Below, one piece after another: positions 33,666 through 42,128 of a DNA stretch of 64,000 nt; position 1 is the first letter of the stretch, and each line of letters starts with the position of its first letter. Location: positions 124,001-188,000 of the forward strand of contig NZ_MDTQ01000001.1 in the NCBI RefSeq assembly GCF_001709345.1, in the 5' to 3' direction. The position numbers and the translations under genes were made by a program. The notes below the pieces were generated by a model. It searched no databases, was not told the DNA's origin, and saw nothing but the letters and a program-made list of their open reading frames with translations. The stretch comes from Terasakiispira papahanaumokuakeensis. GTDB lineage: Bacteria > Pseudomonadota > Gammaproteobacteria > Pseudomonadales > Halomonadaceae.

Positions 33666-33705
33666 AAACGTCTAAATCTATACTTTAGTTGTGATTTAGA
33701 CGTTT
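33666..33705 (+). terminator. 13-bp perfect inverted repeat after acr3
   Basis: AAACGTCTAAATC (33666-33678) and GATTTAGACGTTT (33693-33705) pair perfectly around a 14-base loop. There is no T-run, so it may be a factor-dependent terminator or mRNA end-stabiliser, or alternatively an operator. Confidence 0.45.
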
Positions 33706-33834
33706 GGCGTATTGTCCCTTCATGCCTGTCACTCTAACTTCAAATGTATGATGTATGACATGAGCGATGACTTTCATCTGGCCAGGAAGGACTCGACGCC
33801 AGGAAGAGCTTAACAGGAAGAACTCAACGTGTGT

Positions 33835-33917
33835 CATTGATTGCGCTTAGGCTATTCATTGATTGTGCTTAGGGTAAGCAGTTTGAGCCCTGGGCCAAGC
33901 AGTTTGGGACCTGTTCA
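33835..33917. repeat. Two adjacent short duplications (22 bp x2 and 21 bp x2)
   Basis: CATTGATTG(C/T)GCTTAGG occurs at 33835 and 33857, and AAGCAGTTTG at 33876 and 33897. Each pair is an imperfect direct duplication and the two sequences are unrelated. Confidence 0.75.
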
Positions 33918-34007
33918 AGACATGCTGCGCTGATCAATGTCCACGCCAGTGAAAGACGCTTTTCGTGAAGAAAACCCTTCAACCCCTGATCAGTCCAGAG
34001 GTCTGTG

Positions 34008-35006
34008 ATGCAATTTAAAAAAGCACTGTCATTAAAAAAGACGTTACTTGGTATGGCCTGTTTTGCCATGTTGGGCGCTAGTTTTGCGCATGCTGATTAT
34101 CCTCGCCGTGATGTTCGAGTGATTGTACCGGCGGCGGCGGGGGGGGGGACTGATGCCATTGTCCGTAAAATTACCAACATTGCAGAAGATGACTTCCCGG
34201 CTTCCATGTATGTGGAAAATGTTTCTGGAGGGATGACTGCAACTGGGTTATTGCAACTGATGAATGCACGTCCTGATGGCCATACGATTGCTGCAATTAC
34301 TTATGACAGCATCATCACGATTCCGTGGAAACAGATGCTCCCCGGCTTCACTATGGACAAAATGCGGATGATCGCCCGCATCACTCAGGAAGCTGATGCT
34401 ATTACGGTCGCTGCCGATGCGCCTTATCAAAACTTGGACGATCTCATTGCCGCGGCCAAAAAAGCGCCCGGATCTATTCGCTTTGGCATTCAGAACATGG
34501 GCGCGCGGACGCACTTGACGTTGTTACAGCTTCAGGATTTAACCGGGGCTGAATTCAAAATCGTGTCTTATGACAACAGTGCCGCGACACAGAAAGAAGC
34601 GCTGCTAAACGGTGAGGTTGATGCCGTTGTGACTAGCCTGGGCGATCTAGCGCCTTTGATTGAATCGGGTCAGGCGCGCGGCTTGGTCGAATTCTCTGAT
34701 ACCCAAAATGAAGGCTTCCCCAATGTGCCGCCGGTGACGGCATCAAACCCGGATATTGATCTGCAAATGGGGAGCTTCATCACGCTGGTGGCGCCTGCCC
34801 GAACGCCAGATGAGGTGATTGAAAAGCTAGAAGCGACTTATCACGCGGCTTATGACAGCGATGAATTCCAGCAGTGGCTGAAAAAGATTGGTGTGACGCC
34901 TGCCTGGTTAGGTTCTGACGAAGTCACTCAATGGTCTAAGACGACACAGAAACAGCTTTTTAGCACCATGGATGAGCTGGTTGAGAAAGGCGTGTTGGAG
35001 AGGTAA
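34008..35006 (+). CDS. tctC: Tripartite tricarboxylate transporter substrate-binding protein TctC
   Basis: Periplasmic receptor of a TTT carboxylate importer, about 332 residues. The signal peptide is cleaved after ASFAHA. The mature start DYPRRDVRVIVPAAAGGGTD is the family hallmark (quoted at 20 residues), followed by SIRFGIQNMGARTHL and LLNGEVDAVV. The Bug/TctC fold binds organic acids such as citrate, tartrate or aromatic acids; the ligand is not readable. ATG 34008 has AGAGG six bases upstream. Confidence 0.9.
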   Translation: MQFKKALSLKKTLLGMACFAMLGASFAHADYPRRDVRVIVPAAAGGGTDAIVRKITNIAEDDFPASMYVENVSGGMTATGLLQLMNARPDGHTIAAITYDSIITIPWKQMLPGFTMDKMRMIARITQEADAITVAADAPYQNLDDLIAAAKKAPGSIRFGIQNMGARTHLTLLQLQDLTGAEFKIVSYDNSAATQKEALLNGEVDAVVTSLGDLAPLIESGQARGLVEFSDTQNEGFPNVPPVTASNPDIDLQMGSFITLVAPARTPDEVIEKLEATYHAAYDSDEFQQWLKKIGVTPAWLGSDEVTQWSKTTQKQLFSTMDELVEKGVLER

Positions 35007-35074
35007 ATCCTGCACATAAAGGGGTCTACTGACTGCGCTATGCATTGGGTTGTGCATGGCGCAGTGTCATTCTC

Positions 35075-35638
35075 ATGGGTGTTGATATGTCTTCTCAGCG
35101 AATAACGTTAGGTGGTGGTTTTTACGTGCCAGCCGTATTAGCCGTGATCACGGTGATTTATTTGATCTCGGCGTTGCAGCTTGGGCCGCCGATGAAAGGC
35201 GGCAATATGACGGCGGCTTTCTTTCCCATCATGACGTCGATCATGATGTTGATTGCCCTGGCATGCGCCATGGGCCAAGCCGTGAAGCAGGCTCAGCAAC
35301 AGCGAGCCGCGGCATCGCTGGAGACCGATCGCAGTGCCCCCGATTGCTCAGCGACAAAGCGTCTAGGTGGCGACGATAAACGCCCAAGTTACCTGGGGAT
35401 TTCTCTAGGGGCTCTGGGCGTTGTCGTGCTGACAGCGGGTTATCTCATTGCCTTTGATCGGCTCGGTTACCTGGTCGCCACCCTCGGCTATGTGCTGTTA
35501 CTGATTGTTCTGTTTAGCGGGGGGATTAAGCACAATCTCGTCATGAAGTTAGTGGCAACCGTGGTGATTACAGGCGCGGGTTATCTGTTATTTGAAATCG
35601 TTTTCCAAGTTCGTTTGCCAACGTTGTGGAGCCTGTAA
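35075..35638 (+). CDS. tctB: Tripartite tricarboxylate transporter small membrane subunit TctB
   Basis: A four-helix membrane protein of about 187 residues with the TctB pattern: FYVPAVLAVITVIYLISALQ, PMKGGNMTAAFFPIMTS and a C-terminal LLFEIVFQVRLP. It lies between tctC and tctA, which confirms the call. Possible starts are ATG 35075 and ATG 35087; neither has a strong ribosome site. A hydrophilic loop (residues about 65-105) separates the helix pairs. Confidence 0.85.
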   Translation: MGVDMSSQRITLGGGFYVPAVLAVITVIYLISALQLGPPMKGGNMTAAFFPIMTSIMMLIALACAMGQAVKQAQQQRAAASLETDRSAPDCSATKRLGGDDKRPSYLGISLGALGVVVLTAGYLIAFDRLGYLVATLGYVLLLIVLFSGGIKHNLVMKLVATVVITGAGYLLFEIVFQVRLPTLWSL

Positions 35639-35640
35639 CC

Positions 35641-37161
35641 ATGGACGCTATGAATGGGATTTTGGGAGGCTTTGCGGCGCTGGCTAACCCTGAAACACTG
35701 CTCTACATGATCGCGGGCTTCCTGATTGGTATGCTCTTTGGCGCTGTTCCCGGATTAACTTCGGTGCTGGCGATTGCCCTGTTATTACCCTTGACGTACA
35801 GTCTGGACGTTTCGACGGCCTTGGTGGCGTGCGCCAGTATCTTTATGGCGGGCATGTGTAGCGGCAGTATTACCGCGACCACGATCAATATTCCCGGTGC
35901 GCCCTCGTCGATGATGACGGCGATTGAAGGCTACCCCATGCAGCAGCGCGGCGAGGGGGCTAAAGCCTTGGGGCATGCGGCTTTGGGGTCGATGATCGGG
36001 GGCACAATAGGCGCATTGTTGTTGATGGTGGTGTCACCACTGGCGGCTGATGTTGCCTTACTGATTCGAACCCCTGGAAAGTTTTCGCTGATCGCTTTTG
36101 CTCTGATCGTCATTATTATTTCGCAACGAGGTTCGATCACTAAAGGGATGATTGCCACACTTCTGGGGGTAATGATCGCTTCCGTCGGTATTGATGTGGT
36201 GCAGCCGATCGCCCGCTTTACTTTCGGTACCAGTGCGCTGGTGCAAGGCATTGAAATGATGCCGCTGATCATCGGGACTTTCGCCATTAGCGAGCTATTG
36301 GTGCAAGCCGATAGCCGCAGCCTACTCACCGTAGACCCGGGTAAGATCAAGAGCACTTTGATTCGCCGCCGGGATTTCATTCCACCCTGGTCTGAAGTTC
36401 GCGAAATTGGCCTGTTGCGATACCTAAAAAGCGCCATCATCGGTTATGCCGTCGGGATCTTACCGGGCGCGGGGGGATCAATGGCGGCGTTTGTCTCTTA
36501 TGCCGAATCTATGCGCTCTTCCAAGCATCCTGAGCGCTACGGCAAAGGCAGTCCCGAAGGCATCGCGGCCGCTGAGTGTGCCAATAACTCCATGTGTGGC
36601 GGGGCCTTTGTGCCTATGCTGACGTTTGGTATTCCTGGGGATCCGACGACGGCGATTGTCTTGGGGGTTTTGGTGATCAATGGCCTACAACCTGGGCCGC
36701 AGTTTATGTCGCAGCAGTTGGATCTGGTGGCACCGATGTTCGCGTCTTTGTTCGTGAGTGCTCTGGTCTTGGTGCCACTATCGATCTATTTGTTAGGGCC
36801 TTACTTCCTAAAACTAGTGTCGATTCGACGCGATGTGCTCTACTCTAGCATTGCGGTGGTGGCACTGGTCGGTAGCTATGTCGCCACTTACTCCACCTTT
36901 CAGATGGCCTTGGCGTTAGTCTTTGGCGTCTTGGCGTATTATCTACGTAAGCAGCAATACCCCACTGTGTGCATGTTGCTGGGTTTCGTTTTAGGGCCGA
37001 GCCTCGAAGAATATTGCCGTCGGTCACTGTCCATTAGTGATGGCAATCCCATGGTGTTTTTCACCAGCCCGGACAGTGTGTTCTTTGTTGTGCTGACCGC
37101 CATCTTTTTCTACTTCATGGTGATGCGTAAGCCAAAAGAACGTTCATTGAATCAGTCCTAG
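35641..37161 (+). CDS. tctA: Tripartite tricarboxylate transporter large membrane subunit TctA
   Basis: The twelve-segment permease of the TTT system, about 506 residues. Family motifs are visible: GAVPGLTSVLAIALLLPLTY, GSITATTINIPGAPSS, GILPGAGGSMAAFVSYAES and AECANNSMCGGAFVPMLTFG (each 20 or fewer). ATG 35641 is two bases after the tctB stop, with GGAG upstream; a GTG at 35626 is possible. Confidence 0.92.
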   Translation: MDAMNGILGGFAALANPETLLYMIAGFLIGMLFGAVPGLTSVLAIALLLPLTYSLDVSTALVACASIFMAGMCSGSITATTINIPGAPSSMMTAIEGYPMQQRGEGAKALGHAALGSMIGGTIGALLLMVVSPLAADVALLIRTPGKFSLIAFALIVIIISQRGSITKGMIATLLGVMIASVGIDVVQPIARFTFGTSALVQGIEMMPLIIGTFAISELLVQADSRSLLTVDPGKIKSTLIRRRDFIPPWSEVREIGLLRYLKSAIIGYAVGILPGAGGSMAAFVSYAESMRSSKHPERYGKGSPEGIAAAECANNSMCGGAFVPMLTFGIPGDPTTAIVLGVLVINGLQPGPQFMSQQLDLVAPMFASLFVSALVLVPLSIYLLGPYFLKLVSIRRDVLYSSIAVVALVGSYVATYSTFQMALALVFGVLAYYLRKQQYPTVCMLLGFVLGPSLEEYCRRSLSISDGNPMVFFTSPDSVFFVVLTAIFFYFMVMRKPKERSLNQS

Positions 37162-37170
37162 GCTTAAGCG

Positions 37171-37206
37171 AGCACCGAGCCCTACCTGCTACGGGGGCTC
37201 GGTGCT
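37171..37206 (+). terminator. Hairpin terminator after tctCBA
   Basis: AGCACCGAGCCC (37171-37182) pairs perfectly over 12 bp with GGGCTCGGTGCT (37195-37206). It follows the tctA stop by ten bases. A T-run is lacking, and the 3' arm leads straight into a 16-bp tandem repeat. Confidence 0.65.
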
Positions 37207-37264
37207 GAGCGGTAATGGTGTTGAGCGACCATAATGTTGAGCGACTATGGTGTTGAGCGACAAT
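37201..37264. repeat. 16-bp tandem repeat (4 copies) after the tct operon
   Basis: GGTGCTGAGCGGTAAT, GGTGTTGAGCGACCAT, AATGTTGAGCGACTAT and GGTGTTGAGCGACAAT are contiguous. The first unit doubles as the 3' arm of the terminator hairpin. Confidence 0.85.
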
Positions 37265-37316
37265 AGGGATAACACGAGTCAGATGTTCTCAGCACTTACC
37301 GTCTTATCCTTAGTGC

Positions 37317-38423
37317 TTAAGATTCTCCCCAGAACTGGTTCGCGATCTCCAATGTGAGGCGGAGTTTATCCCACTGAGCTTGTTCGGCTAAATGATTGCC
37401 TTCTTCAGTTGACGCAAAACCACACTGTGGACTCAAGCAAAGTTGTGACTTGGCCACCCAGCGTGTTGCTTCTTCGAGTCGTGCGCGCACGGCATCGGGA
37501 TCTTCCAGCGTGCCGACTTTGGTTGTGATCAACCCCAGTACGGCTTGCTGATGGCCTTCTGGTATAAAACGTAATGGCTCAAATCCCCCTGCGCGTTCGC
37601 TATCGTATTCCAGGAACCAAGCGTCAACACCCACCTGACCAAAGAGTGTTTCGGCGACAGGTTCGTAACCGCCTTCACTGATCCAGGTGGAACGGAAATT
37701 TCCTCGGCACACATGTAAGCCGACATAAAGATCTTCCGGCTTATCGGCCAGTGCATGATTAATCATGTCAGCATAAATCGACTGAAGATTTGATGTGTCG
37801 AGTCCACGAGCCTGGGCTGCGGCTAACTCTTTTTCTGAGCATAGATAAGCCCAGACAGTGTCATCTAATTGTAGGTAACGACAGCCCGCTTGATAGAAAG
37901 CGTGTACGGCATCACGGTAGGCATCCGCGAGGTCTGCGAAGAAGGTCTCGCGTTGAGCATAACGACTATGATCGATGCGACCTGCATTACGAAAATGCAA
38001 AACACTCGGGCTTGGGATCGTCATCTTAGGGGTAACGGTGGCGATACTGTTGAGAAAACGGAAGTGATCGAGCATCGGATGTTCAGGGTTAAAACTAATT
38101 GGCCCATCAATACGGACTTGTTTGGCGCGGGTTTGTACCCCTTGAAACTGAATGCCTTGTTCACCTTGATAGCCGGTCACGCCATTGAGATGTTCTAAGA
38201 AATCGAAGTGCCACCAGGCGCGTCGAAACTCACCATCGGTCACAGTTCTAAGCCCCAGTGCTTCTTGTTGGGTCACCAGTTGCTGGATTTCACGATCTTC
38301 CACTGCCTTCAGCTCGACAGCGTTAATCTCACCTTGTTGATATTGTATCCGGGCTTGTTTGAGTGCCTCAGGACGAAGAAAACTACCGACAATGTCGGCA
38401 CGAAACGGCGGTTGGTCAGACAT
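37317..38423 (-). CDS. MetE-like cobalamin-independent methyltransferase (YxjG/YxjH type)
   Basis: A 368-residue protein equivalent to the catalytic C-terminal half of MetE. It shows RADIVGSFLRPEAL at the start, the zinc-site pair HVCRGN (His and Cys) and the third ligand in LSPQCGFAS. It probably transfers a methyl group to homocysteine or another thiol. ATG 38423 is chosen because AAAGGA lies eight bases upstream; an earlier start would run through a cysteine-rich noncoding-looking segment. It stands alone between the tct operon and the LuxR-type gene. Confidence 0.85.
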   Translation of the reverse strand: MSDQPPFRADIVGSFLRPEALKQARIQYQQGEINAVELKAVEDREIQQLVTQQEALGLRTVTDGEFRRAWWHFDFLEHLNGVTGYQGEQGIQFQGVQTRAKQVRIDGPISFNPEHPMLDHFRFLNSIATVTPKMTIPSPSVLHFRNAGRIDHSRYAQRETFFADLADAYRDAVHAFYQAGCRYLQLDDTVWAYLCSEKELAAAQARGLDTSNLQSIYADMINHALADKPEDLYVGLHVCRGNFRSTWISEGGYEPVAETLFGQVGVDAWFLEYDSERAGGFEPLRFIPEGHQQAVLGLITTKVGTLEDPDAVRARLEEATRWVAKSQLCLSPQCGFASTEEGNHLAEQAQWDKLRLTLEIANQFWGES

Positions 38424-38661
38424 GAAGAATTCCTTTAAATCACAATATCTATCGGTATGACAACATGAAAGGTCATCATCGAATGGATCATGCACCCATG
38501 ATGCCCGTCGAGCTGGCATACGGCTATTGGTGACTTTTCACGGCGAACTTGAATTATTTTCATGTCTAGATCCGCTGACGTAGATCCATCTGGGTCATGT
38601 TCCTACCGATCGAATCGTGAAGGCCATGATGAAGCTGGCCGGTAATCACACAAGCGGATTA

Positions 38662-39330
38662 TCAATACAATCGGCCGATTAGCTCGGTACGGTTGTTGAC
38701 CCCTAGTTTGCGATAGAGGTGATCGAGATGGGTCTTGACCGTAGAGGGGGCGATACCAAGCTCGCGAGCTATCGCCTTGTTGCTCAGGCCTTGTCGTAAG
38801 AGCGGTACGAGCTGGGTCTCTCGTTCGGTCAGTGCGGCGGGTATTGGCTCGGTAGGCGCCGGGGCGAGTTCGAAGGCGCGTTGGGAGACCGCCAGTTGCA
38901 GCATTTCCTGAAGCGATTGTAGTGTGTCGAGCTCGTGGGCGGAAAACCGACCGAAACGCGATTTTCGTAACAATGAGATACCAAGCACTGGGCGGTTATA
39001 GGTATAGAGCAACACTTCGGTCACATCGACGACGTCGTATTGGCTTAGAAAATGCTGATAACCCTCATTGTGTTGACGTGATTGCAGTGCTTGGGCGTCC
39101 CGTAGGGAGATGACTTGTCGGCCTAACCTTTGGCAGTAAATAGGCTGAAGTGGGTCGAGGTGGCGGTAGCGACGCAGGTAGCAGTTATGCATCTGGTCGA
39201 AACCACCGTACAGTTGGAAATTGCACGCACTTAAGCCGCCATCAATGTGGTAAAACGCCGCTAGTGATGCGGGTACGGCGCGGGTGAACGCGTTGAGACA
39301 GTATGTGCCAAGGTCTTTTGGAGACTGCAT
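38662..39330 (-). CDS. LuxR-family HTH regulator
   Basis: A 222-residue regulator. The C-terminal GerE/LuxR HTH is clear: LTERETQLVPLLRQGLSNKA then IARELGIAPSTVKTHLDHLY. The N-terminal 150 residues lack the conserved residues of acyl-homoserine-lactone sensors and resemble a GAF-like fold with many tyrosines. There is no receiver domain. It is next to the SDR-SDR-MoaF operon on the same strand and is a candidate controller of it. Confidence 0.8.
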   Translation of the reverse strand: MQSPKDLGTYCLNAFTRAVPASLAAFYHIDGGLSACNFQLYGGFDQMHNCYLRRYRHLDPLQPIYCQRLGRQVISLRDAQALQSRQHNEGYQHFLSQYDVVDVTEVLLYTYNRPVLGISLLRKSRFGRFSAHELDTLQSLQEMLQLAVSQRAFELAPAPTEPIPAALTERETQLVPLLRQGLSNKAIARELGIAPSTVKTHLDHLYRKLGVNNRTELIGRLY

Positions 39331-39425
39331 GGCTGGCCGACTCCCTTTTGGTCGAGATCACCAACATAACGAGCCGGCTGTGTGAGGGCAACGTGAATTT
39401 ATCGCCACAAAGTCCTTCTGACTGC

Positions 39426-40196
39426 TCAGGTGAGGGCGGTCACACTTTCTGGTAGTAGCGCACCGCCATCGACGATGAGGGTCTGGCCGGTGATGTATTT
39501 GGCCAGGTCGGATCCCAGAAACAGCATGGCGTTGGCGATGTCTTCTGGCGCGCCCAGATGGCCCAGCGGAATGCCGCGCTCCAGGCTCTGGCTATGCTCA
39601 TCATCACCAAGATTGTCCATCGCGGGCGTTCGGATCATACCCGGCTCGACGCCGTTGATGCGGATACCTGCGCCGCCCATTTCAAGCGCCGTGTTGCGGA
39701 TGAACCCGTTGACTGCGGCCTTGGAAGCGGCGTAGTGGGTCAGACCCGGGTAGGCGACCCGATTGCCGGTGACCGAAGAGGTACACAGGATCACGCCCTT
39801 ACCTTGTTGCTTGAAACGCGGTAAAAGCGCCTGCGTCATCCAGAACAACGACTGCACGTTGACGGCGAAGGTGCGCTCGACCCGCTCGCGGGTCAGGTCC
39901 TCGAACGGCGTCAGCGGGAAGTAGCCGGCGTTGTGAACGAGTACATCGATCGGGTCGTTGTCTTCAATCATGGCGCGGGTGGCGGTCTCGTCGGCCAGAT
40001 CCACCGGGCAGGCATTGATCTGATGCCCGTCGGCGGTGAGCCGGTCGGCCACGCTTTTTGCTTGTTCTTCGTTGATGTCGGCCAACGTCACCCTAGCGCC
40101 AGCCTCAGCGAAGCGAGTCACGATGGCTTCGCCAATACCTTGGGCTCCACCGGTGACCAGCACGTGCTGGCCGCTGTAGTCGATGTTGATGCTCAT
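39426..40196 (-). CDS. Short-chain dehydrogenase/reductase (SDR)
   Basis: A 256-residue classical SDR: cofactor motif TGGAQGIG, NAG in VLVHNAGYF, catalytic Ser in CTSSVTGNRV and YAASK (Tyr and Lys), and the C-terminal GQTLIVDGGALLPE. The preferred cofactor is NAD(H), judging from the acidic residue in TLADINEEQ. ATG 40196 follows GGGAG by seven bases; a longer frame reading to 40325 has no ribosome site. The gene is GC-rich compared with the region to its left. Confidence 0.88.
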   Translation of the reverse strand: MSINIDYSGQHVLVTGGAQGIGEAIVTRFAEAGARVTLADINEEQAKSVADRLTADGHQINACPVDLADETATRAMIEDNDPIDVLVHNAGYFPLTPFEDLTRERVERTFAVNVQSLFWMTQALLPRFKQQGKGVILCTSSVTGNRVAYPGLTHYAASKAAVNGFIRNTALEMGGAGIRINGVEPGMIRTPAMDNLGDDEHSQSLERGIPLGHLGAPEDIANAMLFLGSDLAKYITGQTLIVDGGALLPESVTALT

Positions 40197-40260
40197 GAAC
40201 ACACTCCCGTCATGAAAGGAAAAATGGCCGGACTCATGGGCCCGGTGGTACGCTGTAGGC

Positions 40261-41061
40261 TCAGGCGGTTGGCGCCAGCGCCTCGAAAGCAAGCGTCGGC
40301 ATATCGACGACGTGGGAGCCGCCATCAGCCATGATCATGCTGCCTGTGATGATGGCCGACGCCGGGCCGATCAGGAAATCGCAGATGTGGGCAATCTCGT
40401 CGGCGCTGGCGGGTCGGCGCAGTGGCACGTTCTGAGTCACACGGGTGTAGGCGTCATCGAGGGATTCGTTGTAGTGCGCCATCAGCGGCTGCATTTCTTC
40501 ATCGGCCATCGGCGTTCGAATCCAGCCCGGGCAGACGCAGTTGACCCGCACCCCCTTAGGCCCGAAATCCCGGGCCATCGAGCGCGTCAGCCCGACGATC
40601 GCATGCTTGGCGGTGGTATAGCCGCACACCTCACCGCCGGCCTGGAACGAGGCCAGTGACCCCAAAAGCACCATGGTGCCTTGCTGTTTCATCAGGTGCG
40701 GCAGGCAGGCGCGTGCACTATAGAACGCGGTATCCAGATTCAGGCGCATCGACAGCTGCCAGTCCTCGTCGGTTATCTCGGTGGCAGTGCCGAGACCATG
40801 GCCGCCGGCGCTGCAGATCAGGCTGTCGATTCGACCGTACGTCTCGATAATCCGTTGGCAGAAGCCCTCCCAGTCCGAGGCGCTGGCAGCGTCGCCTGAG
40901 AGTACCAGCCCGCCGGTATCGGCGGCCAAGGCCTCAAGCGGGGTCTTGCGACGTCCGATCAGTACCACATTATGACCCAGTGCCGCCTGCTGGCGGGCGC
41001 ATGCTTCGCCGACGCCGGTGCCGGCGCCGGTAATGACGATGGTCTTGGTCTCAGTGCTCAT
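40261..41061 (-). CDS. Short-chain dehydrogenase/reductase (SDR)
   Basis: A 266-residue classical SDR distinct from its neighbour: TGAGTGVG, CSAGGHG in place of the usual NAG, GSLASF and YTTAK (Tyr-Lys pair), and DFGPKGVRVNCVCPGWIRTP. The RRKTPLEAL after the second strand suggests NADPH. Its start overlaps the stop of the MoaF-domain gene by eleven bases, so the two are coupled. Substrate unknown, possibly an alcohol or ketone of an aromatic or cyclic compound. Confidence 0.88.
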   Translation of the reverse strand: MSTETKTIVITGAGTGVGEACARQQAALGHNVVLIGRRKTPLEALAADTGGLVLSGDAASASDWEGFCQRIIETYGRIDSLICSAGGHGLGTATEITDEDWQLSMRLNLDTAFYSARACLPHLMKQQGTMVLLGSLASFQAGGEVCGYTTAKHAIVGLTRSMARDFGPKGVRVNCVCPGWIRTPMADEEMQPLMAHYNESLDDAYTRVTQNVPLRRPASADEIAHICDFLIGPASAIITGSMIMADGGSHVVDMPTLAFEALAPTA

Positions 41062-41869
41062 CGGGGTACTCCGTTTCGTTCAGACGCTGGCAGTAGGAAG
41101 CCATCGGGAAGTTGGCCAGCGGCGCGTCTTCGGTATCGCCCACACCGAAGATCTTGCCGTCACTTCTGTGGTTTTGCTCATCGATCATGACGATGCCGAG
41201 CGTCGGAACAATTTTTTCGCGCCAGATGAACAGATAAAGGTCGTCGCTGATCTTGTAGTAGTGACAGGCGTCGGTATCGCACAGGTTTTTTTCCACACCC
41301 TTAAGGCAGTGCCAGGTGTAGAAGTTTTCGTTGAGGTAGACGTGTTCGTACACCTCGGTCGGGCTGTAGCGGTAGAGGTTGCGCACGCCGATCAGTTCAT
41401 CGGTCTTGACGTGCGGACAGACGTCCTCGCGATACGCCTGGTTGACGGCACCGTGGCTGATCTCGACCTTGACGTCGGTCAGCGCCCGACCGCCGAGGGC
41501 GCGCTCGTAGAGTCCGGTCTTGATGACATCGAACGTGGGCAGGGTGCCGATAACCTGGGTATAGCTGTCGGTCAGCGTATCCAGTACCACGGTGTGGGAT
41601 TGGGTCGGCTGTGCACGCTCGTCCAGCCAGTCCAGCAGGTAGACGCCCTGACGCAGTGAGGTGATGCGGACCTGGACCGTCTCGTCGTTGTTGATTTGAA
41701 GCTGATCTTGGTCGATGCCAAGGCTTCGAACCTTGCCGTCGGCGTCATGCAGCTCGATTTTCTTGCCGCTGAGGTCAGCCGAGTTATCTAGCGCGTATGA
41801 GTCTGTCTCGAAGCCTTTCTCAAGGCCGGTGACCGAGATCCAGTCGCTGTGGGTAGAGGATGCTGTCAT
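41051..41869 (-). CDS. MoaF-domain protein
   Basis: A 272-residue protein resembling the two-domain MoaF family (N-terminal and C-terminal beta-barrel halves): YALDNSADLSGKKIELHDAD, YLLDWLDERAQPTQSHTVVL and YLFIWREKIVPTLGIVMI. MoaF was named from a molybdenum-related operon, but homologues usually sit with SDRs and other catabolic enzymes, as here. Its chemistry is unknown. It contains several cysteines and histidines (DVCPHVKTDE, LCDTDACHYY) that could bind a metal. ATG 41869 is preceded by GGAGAG. Confidence 0.75.
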   Translation of the reverse strand: MTASSTHSDWISVTGLEKGFETDSYALDNSADLSGKKIELHDADGKVRSLGIDQDQLQINNDETVQVRITSLRQGVYLLDWLDERAQPTQSHTVVLDTLTDSYTQVIGTLPTFDVIKTGLYERALGGRALTDVKVEISHGAVNQAYREDVCPHVKTDELIGVRNLYRYSPTEVYEHVYLNENFYTWHCLKGVEKNLCDTDACHYYKISDDLYLFIWREKIVPTLGIVMIDEQNHRSDGKIFGVGDTEDAPLANFPMASYCQRLNETEYPDEH

Positions 41870-41956
41870 GGTGTTCTCTCCTGGAACCGAGTGAGGTGGA
41901 CGGCGCCATATGGCCGTCAACGCTTCTATCCTCTGTATGGGTCTCTCCGAGCGCTA

Positions 41957-41972
41957 TCCCCCGAATGGGGGA
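41957..41972. promoter_or_regulatory. Small GC-rich palindrome between the MoaF and APC permease genes
   Basis: TCCCCC-GAAT-GGGGGA is a perfect 6-bp inverted repeat in the divergent region, about 90 bases upstream of the MoaF-domain gene. It could be an operator, for instance for the neighbouring LuxR-type regulator. The only evidence is its symmetry and position. Confidence 0.3.
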
Positions 41973-42128
41973 GGACGACCATGGTCGAGTGAGTTTGGCG
42001 ACGGGGGCAAGCAGGGGTAAATTTCTGGCAGCACCGAACAAGAATGAATGATGAGCAGCGTGCAGATTGAAACCTAGTGTGTCCGTGTACGCCCAACAAT
42101 AATTAAACCGGCCAGGAGAACGCTCATC

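Larger units (their letters stand above)
33593..34007. other. Noncoding interval between acr3 and tctC, built of several different short repeats
   Basis: No gene is visible in these 415 bases. They hold the end of the 15-bp repeat, a 13-bp inverted repeat, three CAGGAAG-containing units (33783-33827), a 22-bp duplication (33835-33878) and a 21-bp duplication around AAGCAGTTTG (33876-33917). The tctC ribosome site AGAGG is at the right end. Confidence 0.7.

Noticed and set aside
33587-33917. Possible CRISPR array
   Set aside because: The repeats are adjacent without spacers, differ from one another in sequence, and no cas gene is near.
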